Shown here: piece after piece, positions 25,165-34,415 of the stretch
How the letters are laid out: every line of letters starts with the position of its first letter
Numbering within the stretch: position 1 is the first letter of the stretch
Origin: Clostridium sp. M62/1
GTDB lineage: Bacteria; Bacillota; Clostridia; Lachnospirales; Lachnospiraceae
Assembly (NCBI RefSeq): GCF_020736365.1
Contig: NZ_CP085988.1
Span: 1,246,001-1,310,000, forward strand
Length of the DNA: 64,000 nucleotides
Direction: 5' to 3'
Notes under the pieces: generated by a model
What the model saw: the letters and a program-made list of their open reading frames with translations, nothing else
Told to the model about the DNA's origin: nothing
The model's database searches: none
Position numbers and translations under genes: made by a program

Positions 25165-26553
25165 ATGGCAGACACAGCAAAAGAATTACAGAAGAGCCTG
25201 ACCTGGGAGTTTCCGCATATTGCAAAGGAGGCGCCGGCTCAGACAGAGGAGGCAGCAGAATACTGCGAGGGCTACAAGGCATTTTTAAATAAGGCGAAGA
25301 CAGAGAGGGAGTTTGTGACAGAGGCTGTGAAAATCCTCACTGAGAACGGCTACACACCCTATGAAATCGGAAAAAAATATCAGGCAGGGGATAAGGTTTA
25401 CCTGGTAAACAGAAAGAAGGCTCTGATCATGACGACCTTCGGCGAGAAATCCCTGGAGGAGGGAATCAGGCTGAATATTGCCCATATCGACTCCCCAAGG
25501 CTTGACTTAAAGCCGAATCCGCTGTTTGAGAAGACAGATATTGCCTATTTAAAGACACACTATTACGGCGGAATCCGCAAGTATCAGTGGGCTACCATTC
25601 CCCTTTCCATGCACGGCGTGGTGATCAGAAAGGACGGAGAGGCAGTCAATATCTGCATCGGCGAGGAGGAGGGAGATCCCGTATTCTGTGTGACGGATCT
25701 TCTGCCTCATCTGGCTGCCGAGCAGAATGAGAGAAAGTTAAAGGACGGAATCAAGGGAGAGGAGCTGAATGTGATTATCGGCTCTGTGCCCTATGCGGAT
25801 GAGGAGATCAAAGAGCCGGTGAAGCTGCTTGTCTTAAAGCTTCTGAATGACCGGTACGGTATGACAGAGAAGGATTTTATCCGCGCGGAAATCGAGCTTG
25901 TTCCGGCAGTCAAGGCAGTGGATGTGGGACTTGACAGAAGCCTGGTGGGCGCCTACGGACAGGATGACAAGGTATGCGGCTACACGGCCCTGACAGCGGA
26001 GATCGCCACAAAGCTTCCGACCTACACGACGGTGACGGTGCTGGCAGACAAGGAAGAGATCGGTTCTGTGGGAAATACAGGTCTTGACTCTGACTTCAGC
26101 CTTCACTATATCGAGTATCTGGCAGAGGCTGAGGGAGTGAATGCAAAGACTGTCCTCAGAAATTCCATCTGCCTGTCCTCCGATGTGAACGCTGCCTATG
26201 ATCCGACCTTTGCGAGTGTGTATGAGGAGAGAAATTCCTGCTACATCAACAAGGGCTGTGTGCTGACCAAGTACACGGGGGCCAGAGGAAAATCTGGAAG
26301 CAATGATGCCAGCGCCGAGACCATGGCTAAAATCGTGGAGATCATGGATGCAGAGGGCGTTTACTGGCAGACAGGAGAGCTGGGAGCTGTGGACGTGGGA
26401 GGCGGCGGAACCGTTGCCTGCTATGTGGCTAAGATGAATGTGGACGTCGTGGATCTGGGCGTGCCGATCCTGGCTATGCATTCTCCGTTTGAGCTGGCTT
26501 CAAAGCTGGATATTTACAACACGTATAAGGCATTCAAGGCCTTCTACAAATAA
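25165..26553 (+). CDS. M18-family zinc aminopeptidase
   Basis: 462 residues, the bacterial M18 length. Cobalt/zinc aminopeptidase removing N-terminal residues from peptides in the cytoplasm. Metal and catalytic motifs: IAHIDSPRLDLKP (about 106), DDKVCGYTAL (about 267), DKEEIGSVGNTG (about 294), DVGGGGT (about 409) and AMHSPFE (about 436). Start at the ATG 25165, 9 bp after AGGAG; the frame is open further upstream into the fusion gene but those starts have no ribosome site. It begins 40 bp after the alarmone-synthetase fusion, so is probably co-transcribed. Confidence 0.92.
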   Translation: MADTAKELQKSLTWEFPHIAKEAPAQTEEAAEYCEGYKAFLNKAKTEREFVTEAVKILTENGYTPYEIGKKYQAGDKVYLVNRKKALIMTTFGEKSLEEGIRLNIAHIDSPRLDLKPNPLFEKTDIAYLKTHYYGGIRKYQWATIPLSMHGVVIRKDGEAVNICIGEEEGDPVFCVTDLLPHLAAEQNERKLKDGIKGEELNVIIGSVPYADEEIKEPVKLLVLKLLNDRYGMTEKDFIRAEIELVPAVKAVDVGLDRSLVGAYGQDDKVCGYTALTAEIATKLPTYTTVTVLADKEEIGSVGNTGLDSDFSLHYIEYLAEAEGVNAKTVLRNSICLSSDVNAAYDPTFASVYEERNSCYINKGCVLTKYTGARGKSGSNDASAETMAKIVEIMDAEGVYWQTGELGAVDVGGGGTVACYVAKMNVDVVDLGVPILAMHSPFELASKLDIYNTYKAFKAFYK

Positions 26554-26564
26554 AGAGAGCGCGG

Positions 26565-26636
26565 CAGAAAGGGCCGGTGCGAAAGCCATACGTCAGAAAG
26601 AGCCGTGTGCAGCGCACCGGCCCTTTCTGACGTATG
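26565..26636 (+). promoter_or_regulatory. Two mutually exclusive hairpins after the M18 gene
   Basis: One right arm can pair with either of two left arms. CAGAAAGGGCCGGTGCG (26565-26581) pairs perfectly with 26613-26629, and CATACGTCAGAAAGAGCCG (26587-26605) pairs with 26618-26636 with one mismatch. The pattern is like an attenuator, though only a short T stretch follows. It may simply be a terminator built from a duplicated arm. Confidence 0.55.
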
Positions 26637-26759
26637 CTTTAACGGGCGGCGGGACCGTATCTTTTTTCCTGAAAACTCTTTTTATTCAGAGGCTTTTGTG
26701 ATATTATATTTTTTATACCTTCCGGTGAAGGCAGAATAAAAGAGTAAGAGGGACAGTAA

Positions 26760-27830
26760 ATGAGAAAATTATTAACAGCAGGACTCGCAGGAATGGCAGC
26801 AGTGATGATTATGACCGGCTGCGGGGCAAAGGATGAAGCAAAAACCGCTACAGCGTCAGATGCGAAAGCCGGCATCGTGCTGGGAGAGTACAAGAATGTG
26901 CCGGTGACAGTTGTGAAACCGTCTGTTTCCGACGAGGAGCTGGATGCGAGAATTGAGACGGTTCTGGGCGGATATGCCACCTGGGATGCCGTAGATCGGG
27001 CAGCAGAAGAAGGGGACAGGGTAAATATTGACTATAAGGGGCTGAAGGACGGCGTGGCCTTTGAGGGCGGCACGGCAGAAGGATATAACCTGGTGCTGGG
27101 CTCCGGCAGCTTTATCGACGGCTTTGAGGACGGGCTCATTGGGGCAGCGGCAGGGGAGCAGAGGAATCTGAACCTGACCTTCCCGGAGAACTACCAGTCA
27201 GAGGAGCTGGCAGGCCAGGATGTTGTGTTTGAGGTTACGGTAAATGAGGTGGCTGAGAAGCATACGCCGGAGCTGACGGAAGCGTTTGTGGCGGAAAATT
27301 TCCCGGATCTCGGCACTGTGGATGCGTATAAAGAGGATTTGAGACAGCAGATGCTGGACAGCAAGCAGCAGCAGAGCGACCAGCAGAGAAATGCAGAGCT
27401 GCTCTCTGCGATTGTGGAGGACTCCGAGATCACATGCGCCACAGAGGATGTAGACGAGATCTATGATCAGCAGATCAACTACTATACTACCATGGCTTCC
27501 CTCTACGGACTGGAGCTTGCAGATTATGCATCTGTGATGGGAATGGACGAGGATACCTTCCGCACAGAGGTGAGAAATATTGCAGAGCTTACAGTAAAGC
27601 AGAATATGGTTCTCGACGAGGTGGCAAAGAAGGAGGGATTGAAGGTCGAGGATGCAGACCGCCAGGCCCTCGCTGAGGAGTACAAGGACGTATACGAGAG
27701 CGTTGACGATATGATCGAGCAGGCCGGAGCAGAAAATGTGGACAGGGCCATTCTCTCTGAGAAGGCGCTGCAGGTGATTGTGGACAATGCGGACATCACA
27801 ACAGTGGACGGAATCGACGTAGCAGAGTAG
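26760..27830 (+). CDS. Exported trigger-factor-like lipoprotein (FKBP-type prolyl isomerase plus chaperone domain)
   Basis: 356 residues. Signal peptide and lipobox (MIMTGC) place it on the outer membrane face. Residues about 75-160 are an FKBP-type domain (EEGDRVNIDYKGLKDGVAFEG in part, LVLGSGSFIDGFEDGLIG, VVFEVTVNEV). Residues 165-350 resemble the helical C-terminal domain of trigger factor (TPELTEAFVAENFPDLGTV, QQQSDQQRNAELLSAIVE). The N-terminal ribosome-binding domain of trigger factor is missing, as expected for an exported form. Likely helps fold secreted proteins, a role filled by PrsA in many Firmicutes. Followed by xpt after 37 bp. Confidence 0.82.
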   Translation: MRKLLTAGLAGMAAVMIMTGCGAKDEAKTATASDAKAGIVLGEYKNVPVTVVKPSVSDEELDARIETVLGGYATWDAVDRAAEEGDRVNIDYKGLKDGVAFEGGTAEGYNLVLGSGSFIDGFEDGLIGAAAGEQRNLNLTFPENYQSEELAGQDVVFEVTVNEVAEKHTPELTEAFVAENFPDLGTVDAYKEDLRQQMLDSKQQQSDQQRNAELLSAIVEDSEITCATEDVDEIYDQQINYYTTMASLYGLELADYASVMGMDEDTFRTEVRNIAELTVKQNMVLDEVAKKEGLKVEDADRQALAEEYKDVYESVDDMIEQAGAENVDRAILSEKALQVIVDNADITTVDGIDVAE

Positions 27831-27867
27831 GAGAGAAATTACCAAAGACGACGGGAGGATTTAGGAA

Positions 27868-28464
27868 ATGCAGATTTTATACGATAGAATCCGCAGGGAT
27901 GGAGTGGTGAGAGCAGGAAATGTTCTGAAGGTGGACCGCTTCCTGAATCATCAGATGGATATTGAGCTGTTTAAGGAGATCGGAAAGGAGTTCAAGCGCC
28001 GCTTTGCCGATGTGGAGGTGAACAAAATCCTGACCATTGAGGCCTCCGGTATAGGAATTGCCTGCATTGTGGCACAGTATTTCAATGTGCCGGTGGTTTT
28101 TGCCAAGAAGACAAAGACGAAAAATATTGCCGGGGACGTCTATACGACGAAGGTGGAGTCCTTTACCCACGGAACCGTGTACGACATTATCGTGTCCAAG
28201 GAGTTTTTGGGAAAGGGAGATAAGGTGCTTGTCATCGACGACTTTCTGGCAAAGGGCAAGGCCCTTGACGGGCTGACCACCCTTATCCAGAACTCAGGGG
28301 CAGAGCTGGTGGGAGCCGGAATCGTGATCGAAAAGGGCTTCCAGTGCGGAGGAGATATTATCAGGAAGAAGGGGATTCGTCTGGAATCGCTGGCCATTGT
28401 GGACAGCATGGATGAAAAGACGGGTGAAATTGTGTTCCGGGGCGAGAAGAAAAACGCAGAATAG
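27868..28464 (+). CDS. xpt: Xanthine phosphoribosyltransferase
   Basis: 198 residues. Converts xanthine and PRPP to XMP. Type-I PRTase features: VNKILTIEASGIGIA (base/hood region) and the PRPP loop VLVIDDFLAKGKALDGL; KTKTKNIAGDVYTTKVESFT is the flexible region typical of Xpt. GGGAGG lies about 10 bp before the ATG. In Bacillus xpt is controlled by a guanine riboswitch; the 37-bp gap here is too short for one, so it depends on upstream transcription. First of three purine-salvage-like genes. Confidence 0.93.
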   Translation: MQILYDRIRRDGVVRAGNVLKVDRFLNHQMDIELFKEIGKEFKRRFADVEVNKILTIEASGIGIACIVAQYFNVPVVFAKKTKTKNIAGDVYTTKVESFTHGTVYDIIVSKEFLGKGDKVLVIDDFLAKGKALDGLTTLIQNSGAELVGAGIVIEKGFQCGGDIIRKKGIRLESLAIVDSMDEKTGEIVFRGEKKNAE

Positions 28465-28478
28465 AGGAAACACAGAGA

Positions 28479-29273
28479 ATGGGAAACAGAAAAGCACTCT
28501 TTTTTGACATTGACGGAACCCTGTTCAGCGAGACGGACAGGAATGTGCCTGAGAGCGCGTCCAGAGCGCTGGAGAAAGCCAGAAGCAGGGGCCATCTGGT
28601 CTTTGTGAACACCGGGAGAACCTGGTGTGAGACGGAGCAGATAAGAACGCTTGTGGATGTGGACGGCTGGCTCTGCGGCTGCGGAACCTACATTGTGGCC
28701 GAGGGTTCCGTGCTCTATGACAGAAGGATCCCGAAGGAGAGAGGCGAGGAGATCAAGGCCGCCGTGATCCGGTGCGGCCTTGACGGAGTTCTCGAGGGGG
28801 TGGAGGCCTGCTACATGCAGAAGGCGCCTTCCCCCATGAAGAAAGTGGAGGACTGCAGGAAAGGGTTCATGGCTATGGGGATTATTTCCGACTATACCTG
28901 GGAGGATACCTGCTATGACTTTTCGAAATTCTGTCTCATGACAGACGAGAACAGCCGGATGGACGAGCTGAAAAAGGAGATCGGCCGGGATATGGAGATC
29001 ATTGACCGGGGAGATGACTTTTTTGAGATTGTTCCAAAGGGCCATTCCAAGGCCACGGCCATCGAGATGATCTTAAAGCGCTTCGGCCTTGAGAGGGAGG
29101 ATGCCTGGGTATTCGGCGACAGCATGAATGACCTGCCCATGTTCCAGTATGCCCTCAACAAGGTTCTGATGGGAAAGCATGACAGAGGGCTGGAGCCCTA
29201 TGCGGCCTTTGTCACAAAGACCGTGGAGGAGGACGGAATTGCCTACGCCATGGAAACTCTGGGACTGATTTAG
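28479..29273 (+). CDS. Cof-type HAD-superfamily phosphatase
   Basis: 264 residues. HAD motifs: ALFFDIDGTLFSETD (nucleophile Asp, residue about 10), VFVNTGRT (motif II), K in PKGHSKATAI, and FGDSMNDLPMFQ (motif IV). The type IIB cap between about 85 and 185 places it in the Cof/YidA group, which dephosphorylates sugar phosphates, flavin or pyridoxal phosphates. Substrate not predictable. It starts 14 bp after xpt, in the same operon. Confidence 0.88.
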   Translation: MGNRKALFFDIDGTLFSETDRNVPESASRALEKARSRGHLVFVNTGRTWCETEQIRTLVDVDGWLCGCGTYIVAEGSVLYDRRIPKERGEEIKAAVIRCGLDGVLEGVEACYMQKAPSPMKKVEDCRKGFMAMGIISDYTWEDTCYDFSKFCLMTDENSRMDELKKEIGRDMEIIDRGDDFFEIVPKGHSKATAIEMILKRFGLEREDAWVFGDSMNDLPMFQYALNKVLMGKHDRGLEPYAAFVTKTVEEDGIAYAMETLGLI

Positions 29274-29494
29274 CAGTTCAGGCAGAAGTATGACAGAACA
29301 GGAAATGACGGAAATGGAAATATGTGCCTAGAAAACAGATAAAACAGATAAGTGAGAAAGAAGAGCCTGAGCAGCTGGATTGGCCTCCTGTCAGAAAGAC
29401 AGGGGGCTTTTCACAGATTCTGCCGGGCTTTTTCGATTGCATTTTTTCTTCTTTCAGACATAGGGAAGAAAGATACAGACTGGGAGGAACATAC

Positions 29495-30556
29495 ATGAGA
29501 TACCTGATTCTTGATACAGACACAGGAGTGGATGACGCCCTTGCCATCCTCTACGCTCTGGGACTTGAGGCCAGGGGAGTGTGCAGGCTGGTTGGAGTGA
29601 CCTGCACCTTTGGAAATGTGGAGGTGGAGACAGCGGTGAAAAACAGCCGCGCTGTCCTTGATTTTCTGGGGCGCAGGGATATTCCCGTATTCGGGGGGAA
29701 TAACCGGCTGTTCGGAAGCGGCGAGGAGTTCGTACAGCGGCCTATCTGCAGGATTGTCCACGGGGAAAACGGCCTTGGAAATGTGGATATCCCCATGCCC
29801 CAGGAGAAAACGGTGGATAAAGATGAAAATGTGAAAGAGAAAGGGGATAAAGGAGCTTCAGATTATAAAAGAGCGTTAGACTATGAAGCAGGCTGCGGGG
29901 AATCCGAAGCGGTCCGCTTTCTCACGGAGATGGCGGAGCTTTACGGGGAGAGGCTGACGGTGATCGCCACAGCATCCATGACCAACATAGCCGAGTGGAT
30001 ACAGGCCCACAGAGAGGCAGCTCTCAGGACGGGGACCATCGCCGTCATGGGGGGAGCCCTGACGGTTCCGGGAAATGTGAATCCCTTTGCCGAGGCCAAT
30101 ATCCTGGCAGACCCGGAGGCGGCAAAATTCCTGTTTGAGAGCGGGCTTTCCTTTACGATGACAGGGCTTGACGTGACTCTTAAGACAAACAGAAGGGCAG
30201 ACCAGATGGAGGAGAAGACAGGCAGGTGGAGAGAGGAGGGAGGTGCCTGCGGAAAGGTCTTTGCCGATATGCTGAGCTACTACTGCACCAATGAGGCGCC
30301 TTCGAATGGAAAAAAGGAGGGGGCCATTCACGACCCCATGGCAGTTGCCGCTGTGTTCAGAAGCCAGCTCTTCCATATTCTGGAGATGAATCTGACTGTG
30401 GAGACAGAAGGGCCGTCGAGGGGGCGGACAATCGGCGACCTGAAACGTCTGCGGGACAGGGTAAAAACAGCCCGCGTGTGCGTAGATGTGGATGAGGAGC
30501 AGTTCCTGAACGAATTTGCTGAGGTGTGTCTGGGAGCCTTCCCTAAGTGTGATTAG
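29495..30556 (+). CDS. Nucleoside hydrolase (inosine-uridine type)
   Basis: 353 residues. Splits nucleosides into base and ribose. N-terminal Ca2+ motif reads DTDTGVDDALA (usual form DTDPGxDD), followed by GVTCTFGNVEV and the C-terminal Asp in HDPMAVAAVF. A low-complexity charged insert (KTVDKDENVKEKGDKG, about residues 108-123) is not seen in standard members. Start at 29495: GGGAGG lies about 8 bp upstream; the open frame reaches back to 29324 with no ribosome site. With xpt and the HAD phosphatase it forms a purine-salvage group. Confidence 0.87.
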   Translation: MRYLILDTDTGVDDALAILYALGLEARGVCRLVGVTCTFGNVEVETAVKNSRAVLDFLGRRDIPVFGGNNRLFGSGEEFVQRPICRIVHGENGLGNVDIPMPQEKTVDKDENVKEKGDKGASDYKRALDYEAGCGESEAVRFLTEMAELYGERLTVIATASMTNIAEWIQAHREAALRTGTIAVMGGALTVPGNVNPFAEANILADPEAAKFLFESGLSFTMTGLDVTLKTNRRADQMEEKTGRWREEGGACGKVFADMLSYYCTNEAPSNGKKEGAIHDPMAVAAVFRSQLFHILEMNLTVETEGPSRGRTIGDLKRLRDRVKTARVCVDVDEEQFLNEFAEVCLGAFPKCD

Positions 30557-30605
30557 AAGGCCGCAGACTTCTGAAAGCGTATCTGTGGCAGGAAGGAACT
30601 GCAAA

Positions 30606-30638
30606 GGGGGCAGCCTGCTTTGTGTGCAGTCTGCCCCC
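30606..30638 (+). terminator. Terminator after the nucleoside hydrolase gene
   Basis: GGGGGCAG (30606-30613) pairs with CTGCCCCC (30631-30638), with an inner CTGC/GCAG. Followed by a C/T-rich stretch rather than a pure T run. Lies between convergent genes. Confidence 0.7.
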
Positions 30639-30717
30639 TGCTCTCTTCCTGTTTTCTTTCGATTCTGGTTCTTTGCTGTTTTTCTTCCGGTTCGTTATCG
30701 TTTTTCAGCCAGTTCGT

Positions 30718-32043
30718 TTACAAGTTCTTCAGCCAGTTTTTCGAGAGAATGATTCTGCCCTTTTTTATCACGGTTTCCACCTGATTGATGGCGGTGTGGT
30801 AAGGCAGATAGGTGATGGAGGGGTATTTCATAATCAGCAGGTCGGCCTGCTTTCCCGCCTCAATACTACCGATGGTTTCCGCCCGTCCCAGAGCCGCCGC
30901 GCCGTTGATGGTGAGGGCGGTGATCACTTCCTCGATGGACATATCCATATAGATGCAGCCGAGGGCGATCAGAAGGGGAATGGAGTTGGTAAAGCAGCTT
31001 CCAGGGTTCAGGTCAGAGGCCAGAGCCACTGCGCAGCCGCTGTCGATCATTTTTCGTGCCGGGGCGTACTCCTCCTTCAGGCAGAATGCAGTGGCAGGCA
31101 GAAGGGTGCTGATGACGCCGCGCTCTGCCATCTGGCGGATGCCCGCATCGGATGCCTTGAGGAGATGATCCGCAGAAACGGCTCCCACCCGCGCGGCCAG
31201 CTCCGCCCCGCCCAGGGGGTACATCTCATCGGCGTGGATCTTAAGTTTAAAGCCCATGTCTTTTGCCCGGGTCAGATAATACTCGGAATCCTCCAGGGAG
31301 AACACGCCCTTCTCGCAGAAAATATCTGCAAATTCTGCCAGATTTTCCCTGCGCACAGCAGGCATGACATCCTGAAGCATCCGGTCGAGAAATGCCCTCT
31401 CCTTTCCCTTATATTCGGGAAGCACACTGTGAGGACCCAAAAAGGTGGATACAATGTCCACCGGATGGCGCCTGTCCAGTTCCCCCATGACACGAAGCTG
31501 CTTGAGCTCTGTGTCGAAATCCATTCCATAGCCGCTCTTGCCCTCAACGGTGGTGACACCGAATTCTGCCATCCGGTTCAGCCGATCCATGCCGGCAGTG
31601 ATGAGCTCCTCCTCGGAGGCAGTCCTGGTAGGCTCGATGGTGGCGTTGATGCCGCCTCCCCGCTCCATGATCGACATGTAGCTGTCGCCCTTTAAGCGCC
31701 AGGAAAATTCATCGGCACGGTATCCGCCGAAAATAAAGTGGGTGTGGGAGTCCACAAAGCCGGGGAGGAGAGTTTTCCGGAAGGCATTGATAACGGAAAG
31801 AGGGCGGCCCCCCCAGGCTGTCTCTTCTGTCTCCTTCCGGTCAAGGGCATGGCTCTCCTCCTCGGAAAGTCCCAGCATCCGGTCTAACTGCCCTGTCTCT
31901 CCCACAGCGGTGATCCGGCCGTCCTCCACGAGAACTGCCCCGTCGTGAATCAGGCCGATGTCGGCCATTTCCTTTCCGCGCTTTTGAGTCCTGCCGCTGC
32001 AGGAGGCCAGCTCTGAGGCGCGGCGAATGTAAAGTCTGTTCAT
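30718..32043 (-). CDS. hutI: Imidazolonepropionase
   Basis: 441 residues, third enzyme of histidine degradation: imidazolone propionate to N-formimino-glutamate. Amidohydrolase TIM barrel with metal ligands DSHTHFIFGGY (about residue 100), KIHADEMYPLGG (about 272) and ALASDLNPGSCFTN. GGGINATIEPTR and SGYGMDFDTELKQLR are characteristic of HutI. The ribosome site before the ATG is weak (AGGATGGG). It follows hutU on the same strand after 83 bp, so the two are co-transcribed. The step after it (hutG, hutF or ftcD) is not in the window. Confidence 0.95.
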   Translation of the reverse strand: MNRLYIRRASELASCSGRTQKRGKEMADIGLIHDGAVLVEDGRITAVGETGQLDRMLGLSEEESHALDRKETEETAWGGRPLSVINAFRKTLLPGFVDSHTHFIFGGYRADEFSWRLKGDSYMSIMERGGGINATIEPTRTASEEELITAGMDRLNRMAEFGVTTVEGKSGYGMDFDTELKQLRVMGELDRRHPVDIVSTFLGPHSVLPEYKGKERAFLDRMLQDVMPAVRRENLAEFADIFCEKGVFSLEDSEYYLTRAKDMGFKLKIHADEMYPLGGAELAARVGAVSADHLLKASDAGIRQMAERGVISTLLPATAFCLKEEYAPARKMIDSGCAVALASDLNPGSCFTNSIPLLIALGCIYMDMSIEEVITALTINGAAALGRAETIGSIEAGKQADLLIMKYPSITYLPYHTAINQVETVIKKGRIILSKNWLKNL

Positions 32044-32126
32044 ATCTTTCTATCCCATCCTGTCTGTACTGTCTGAAACAGCTTTCAAGCGGCGCATGGA
32101 CTCTGCACCGCTTAAAAACCATACCG

Positions 32127-34151
32127 CTATTTCTTTACCGCATTCTCATAAGCCCTCTCGATCAGCCCGTCGTCGGCGATGTGGGGCATGGTGATCACGT
32201 CGCTTCCCTTTCTCAGGGTGTTGTATTCTGCAACGGTCTCGATGGAGTGCTCATTTCTCGCCCAGCTTCTCCTGGAAACGCCCACCATGGTATCCCACGG
32301 GATCGCCTCCCGGATGATGGCATCCGTTTCCGGTGTTCCGTCGAGAACCAGGCCGAAGCCGCCGTTTATAGCCTTTCCGATTCCCGTTCCGCCTCCGTTG
32401 TGGAGAGCCACCAGGCTCATGCCTCTGGCTGCGTTTCCCGCATAGCACTGAACTGCCATGTCGGCCGTTAAGTTGGAGCCGTCATAAATGTTTGAAGTCT
32501 CACGGTAGGGGGAGTCTGTTCCTCCGGTGTCGTGGTGGTCACGGCCCAGCATGACAGGGCCGATTTCCCCGTTTCTGACCATCTCGTTGAATTTGAGGGC
32601 AATATCTCTTCTGCCGAAGGCATCCTGGTAGAGGATGCGGCACTGGGTTCCCACAACCAGCCTGTTTTTCTCGGCATCCCGTATCCAGATCCAGTTATCC
32701 TTGTCCTGAGGCCTTCTGTTGGGGTTGATGATTTCCATAGCTGCGTGGTCTGTCTTTACCAGATCCTCATGCCTGCCGGACAGACAGCACCAGCGGAACG
32801 GGCCGTACCCGTAGTCAAACAGCTCCGGTCCCATAATGTCCTCCACATAGGACGGGAAGATAAAGCCCTCGCTGGTGTCTGTGCCGTTTTTGGCTATATC
32901 CTTTGCGCCGGCGTCGAATACGGCTTTCATGAAGGAATTGCCGTAGTCGAAGAAGTAGGCGCCCCGCTCTACCAGAATTTTGATCAGATGGAAATGCTTA
33001 ACCAGGGAGGCATTGACAAGCTCAGCGAAATGCTCCTTGTCGTGGGCCAGCATCTCGGTTCTCTCCTCGAAGCTCAGTCCCTGGGGGCAGTAGCCGCCGT
33101 CGTAGGGCACATGGCAGCTGGTCTGGTCGGAGAGCAGCTCGATTTTAATATTGTGATCCACGGCATACTGGAGAAGATCCACAATATTTCCGTGGTAGGC
33201 GATGGAGATGGTCTCCTTCCTTGCCATATAGTCGGCGGCCAGCCGGTAGGCCTCCTCGGCGCTGTCCGTAATCAGGCTCACCCAGCCCTGGCTGTACCTT
33301 GTCTCGATCCGTGAGTAGTCTACCTCGGCGATGATTCCTACGCCTCTGGCGATCTCAATGGCCTTTGGCTGAGCGCCGCTCATGCCGCCCAGGCCGCTTG
33401 TGACAAACAGATGGCCCGCCAGATCTCCGTCGTGGGGGACGCCCAGGAATTTGCGCCCTGCATTTAAAATCGTATTAAAGGTTCCGTGTACGATGCCCTG
33501 GGGGCCGATGTACATCCAGCCTCCGGCTGTCATCTGGCCGTAGGAGGAGCAGCCCATGGCTGTGGCCTTGGCCCAGGCCTCCGGGTTGTCGCCCTCACCG
33601 ACCATGAGGCCGTTGGTGATAATGACTCTGGGGCTGGATTTGTGGGATTTAAAAAGGCCCAGGGGATGGCCGGACATGACCACCAGAGTCTGCTCGTCGG
33701 TGAGCAGCTCCAGATATTTTTTGATCAGCTGGTACTGCATCCAGTTCTGGCATACCTGTCCCGTTTCACCGTATGTGACCAGCTCATAAGGATAGAGAGC
33801 AACCTCGTGATCCAGGTTGTTGTCAATCATTACCTGAAAGGCTTTGCCCTGTACGCAGTTTCCCCTGTACTCGTCAATGGGCTTTCCGTAGATTCTCTCC
33901 TTGGGCATAAAGCGGTAGCCGTAGATGCGGCCTCTGGTCAGAAGCTCTTCCATAAATTCCGGAGCGAGGGCCTCGTGGAGCTCCTCCGGCACATAGCGCA
34001 GGGCATTTTTCACGGCCAGTTTGATTTCACGTTCATTTAAAGTAAGCTCCCGCATGGGGGCGCGGCGGATTCCCTCCTTGAAAACCGGATATTCCGGGAG
34101 GACTGGATCCAGTTTGACTGTCATGGCTGCACCGATCTCTTTGTTGTTCAT
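32127..34151 (-). CDS. hutU: Urocanate hydratase (long form)
   Basis: 674 residues. Converts urocanate to imidazolone propionate using tightly bound NAD+ as electrophile. Seen: VMSGHPLGLFKSH, VTSGLGGMSGAQPKA (NAD binding), FRWCCLSGRHED (active-site Cys region) and LGRDHHDTGGTDSPYRET. It is about 120 residues longer than the classical 555-residue bacterial enzyme, with the extra length spread through the protein, so it is a natural long subfamily rather than a fusion. GGGATGAGG lies before the ATG. First gene of a minus-strand operon with hutI; its promoter carries the 11-bp-period repeats described separately. Confidence 0.96.
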   Translation of the reverse strand: MNNKEIGAAMTVKLDPVLPEYPVFKEGIRRAPMRELTLNEREIKLAVKNALRYVPEELHEALAPEFMEELLTRGRIYGYRFMPKERIYGKPIDEYRGNCVQGKAFQVMIDNNLDHEVALYPYELVTYGETGQVCQNWMQYQLIKKYLELLTDEQTLVVMSGHPLGLFKSHKSSPRVIITNGLMVGEGDNPEAWAKATAMGCSSYGQMTAGGWMYIGPQGIVHGTFNTILNAGRKFLGVPHDGDLAGHLFVTSGLGGMSGAQPKAIEIARGVGIIAEVDYSRIETRYSQGWVSLITDSAEEAYRLAADYMARKETISIAYHGNIVDLLQYAVDHNIKIELLSDQTSCHVPYDGGYCPQGLSFEERTEMLAHDKEHFAELVNASLVKHFHLIKILVERGAYFFDYGNSFMKAVFDAGAKDIAKNGTDTSEGFIFPSYVEDIMGPELFDYGYGPFRWCCLSGRHEDLVKTDHAAMEIINPNRRPQDKDNWIWIRDAEKNRLVVGTQCRILYQDAFGRRDIALKFNEMVRNGEIGPVMLGRDHHDTGGTDSPYRETSNIYDGSNLTADMAVQCYAGNAARGMSLVALHNGGGTGIGKAINGGFGLVLDGTPETDAIIREAIPWDTMVGVSRRSWARNEHSIETVAEYNTLRKGSDVITMPHIADDGLIERAYENAVKK

Positions 34152-34188
34152 ATCCTCATCCCTTCCTTGAAAATAATATTCTGATTTT

Positions 34189-34218
34189 ATTATAGCCTCA
34201 GATGGTCAAAAAAACGTC
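34189..34218 (-). promoter_or_regulatory. hutU promoter: -10 plus GAC(G/C) direct repeats with 11-bp period (candidate SARP site)
   Basis: Minus strand: GACGTTT starts at 34218 and GACCATC starts at 34207, exactly 11 bp apart. TATAAT (34194-34189) follows the second heptamer after 6 bp. There is no usable -35. The same layout occurs at hutH. SARP-family activators are known to bind heptamer direct repeats of 11-bp period next to the -10. Confidence 0.6.
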
Positions 34219-34235
34219 GAAGTGGAAAATCCGAT

Positions 34236-34250
34236 CAGAAATTTTTTCTG
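34236..34250. promoter_or_regulatory. Small palindrome in the hutU-regulator intergenic region
   Basis: CAGAAATTTTTTCTG, a 6-3-6 perfect inverted repeat midway between the two divergent genes. Possible operator; nothing else supports it. Confidence 0.3.
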
Positions 34251-34306
34251 CTGAACCACAAGGTGAATGAGAAAGAAAACGGGAATGACGCCAGGGCTCA
34301 GTCTCG

Positions 34307-34335
34307 TTGACATAGCAGAAGCAGGTGGGTTATAC
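34307..34335 (+). promoter_or_regulatory. Promoter of the SARP-type regulator
   Basis: Perfect TTGACA (34307-34312), 17-bp spacer, TTATAC (34330-34335). In contrast to the hut enzyme promoters it has a full -35, consistent with constitutive synthesis of the regulator. Confidence 0.7.
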
Positions 34336-34415
34336 TTAGTAAATAGTATGGACAGGGGAGAAGGAGCCTGGAGAGAAGGTCAGGGGCTCCTGCAGAGGGC
34401 AGCCGGGAGAGGAAA

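Noticed and set aside
27831..27867. Purine riboswitch before xpt
   Set aside because: The gap is only 37 bp; the aptamer needs about 70 nt and none of its conserved loops are present.
32532..33314. Long plus-strand open frame opposite hutU (260 codons), and similar ones opposite 7061-7753, 13456-14070, 37786-38568 and 48585-49589
   Set aside because: All are antisense to strongly supported genes and arise from GC-rich codon bias; none has a ribosome site or a recognisable protein family.
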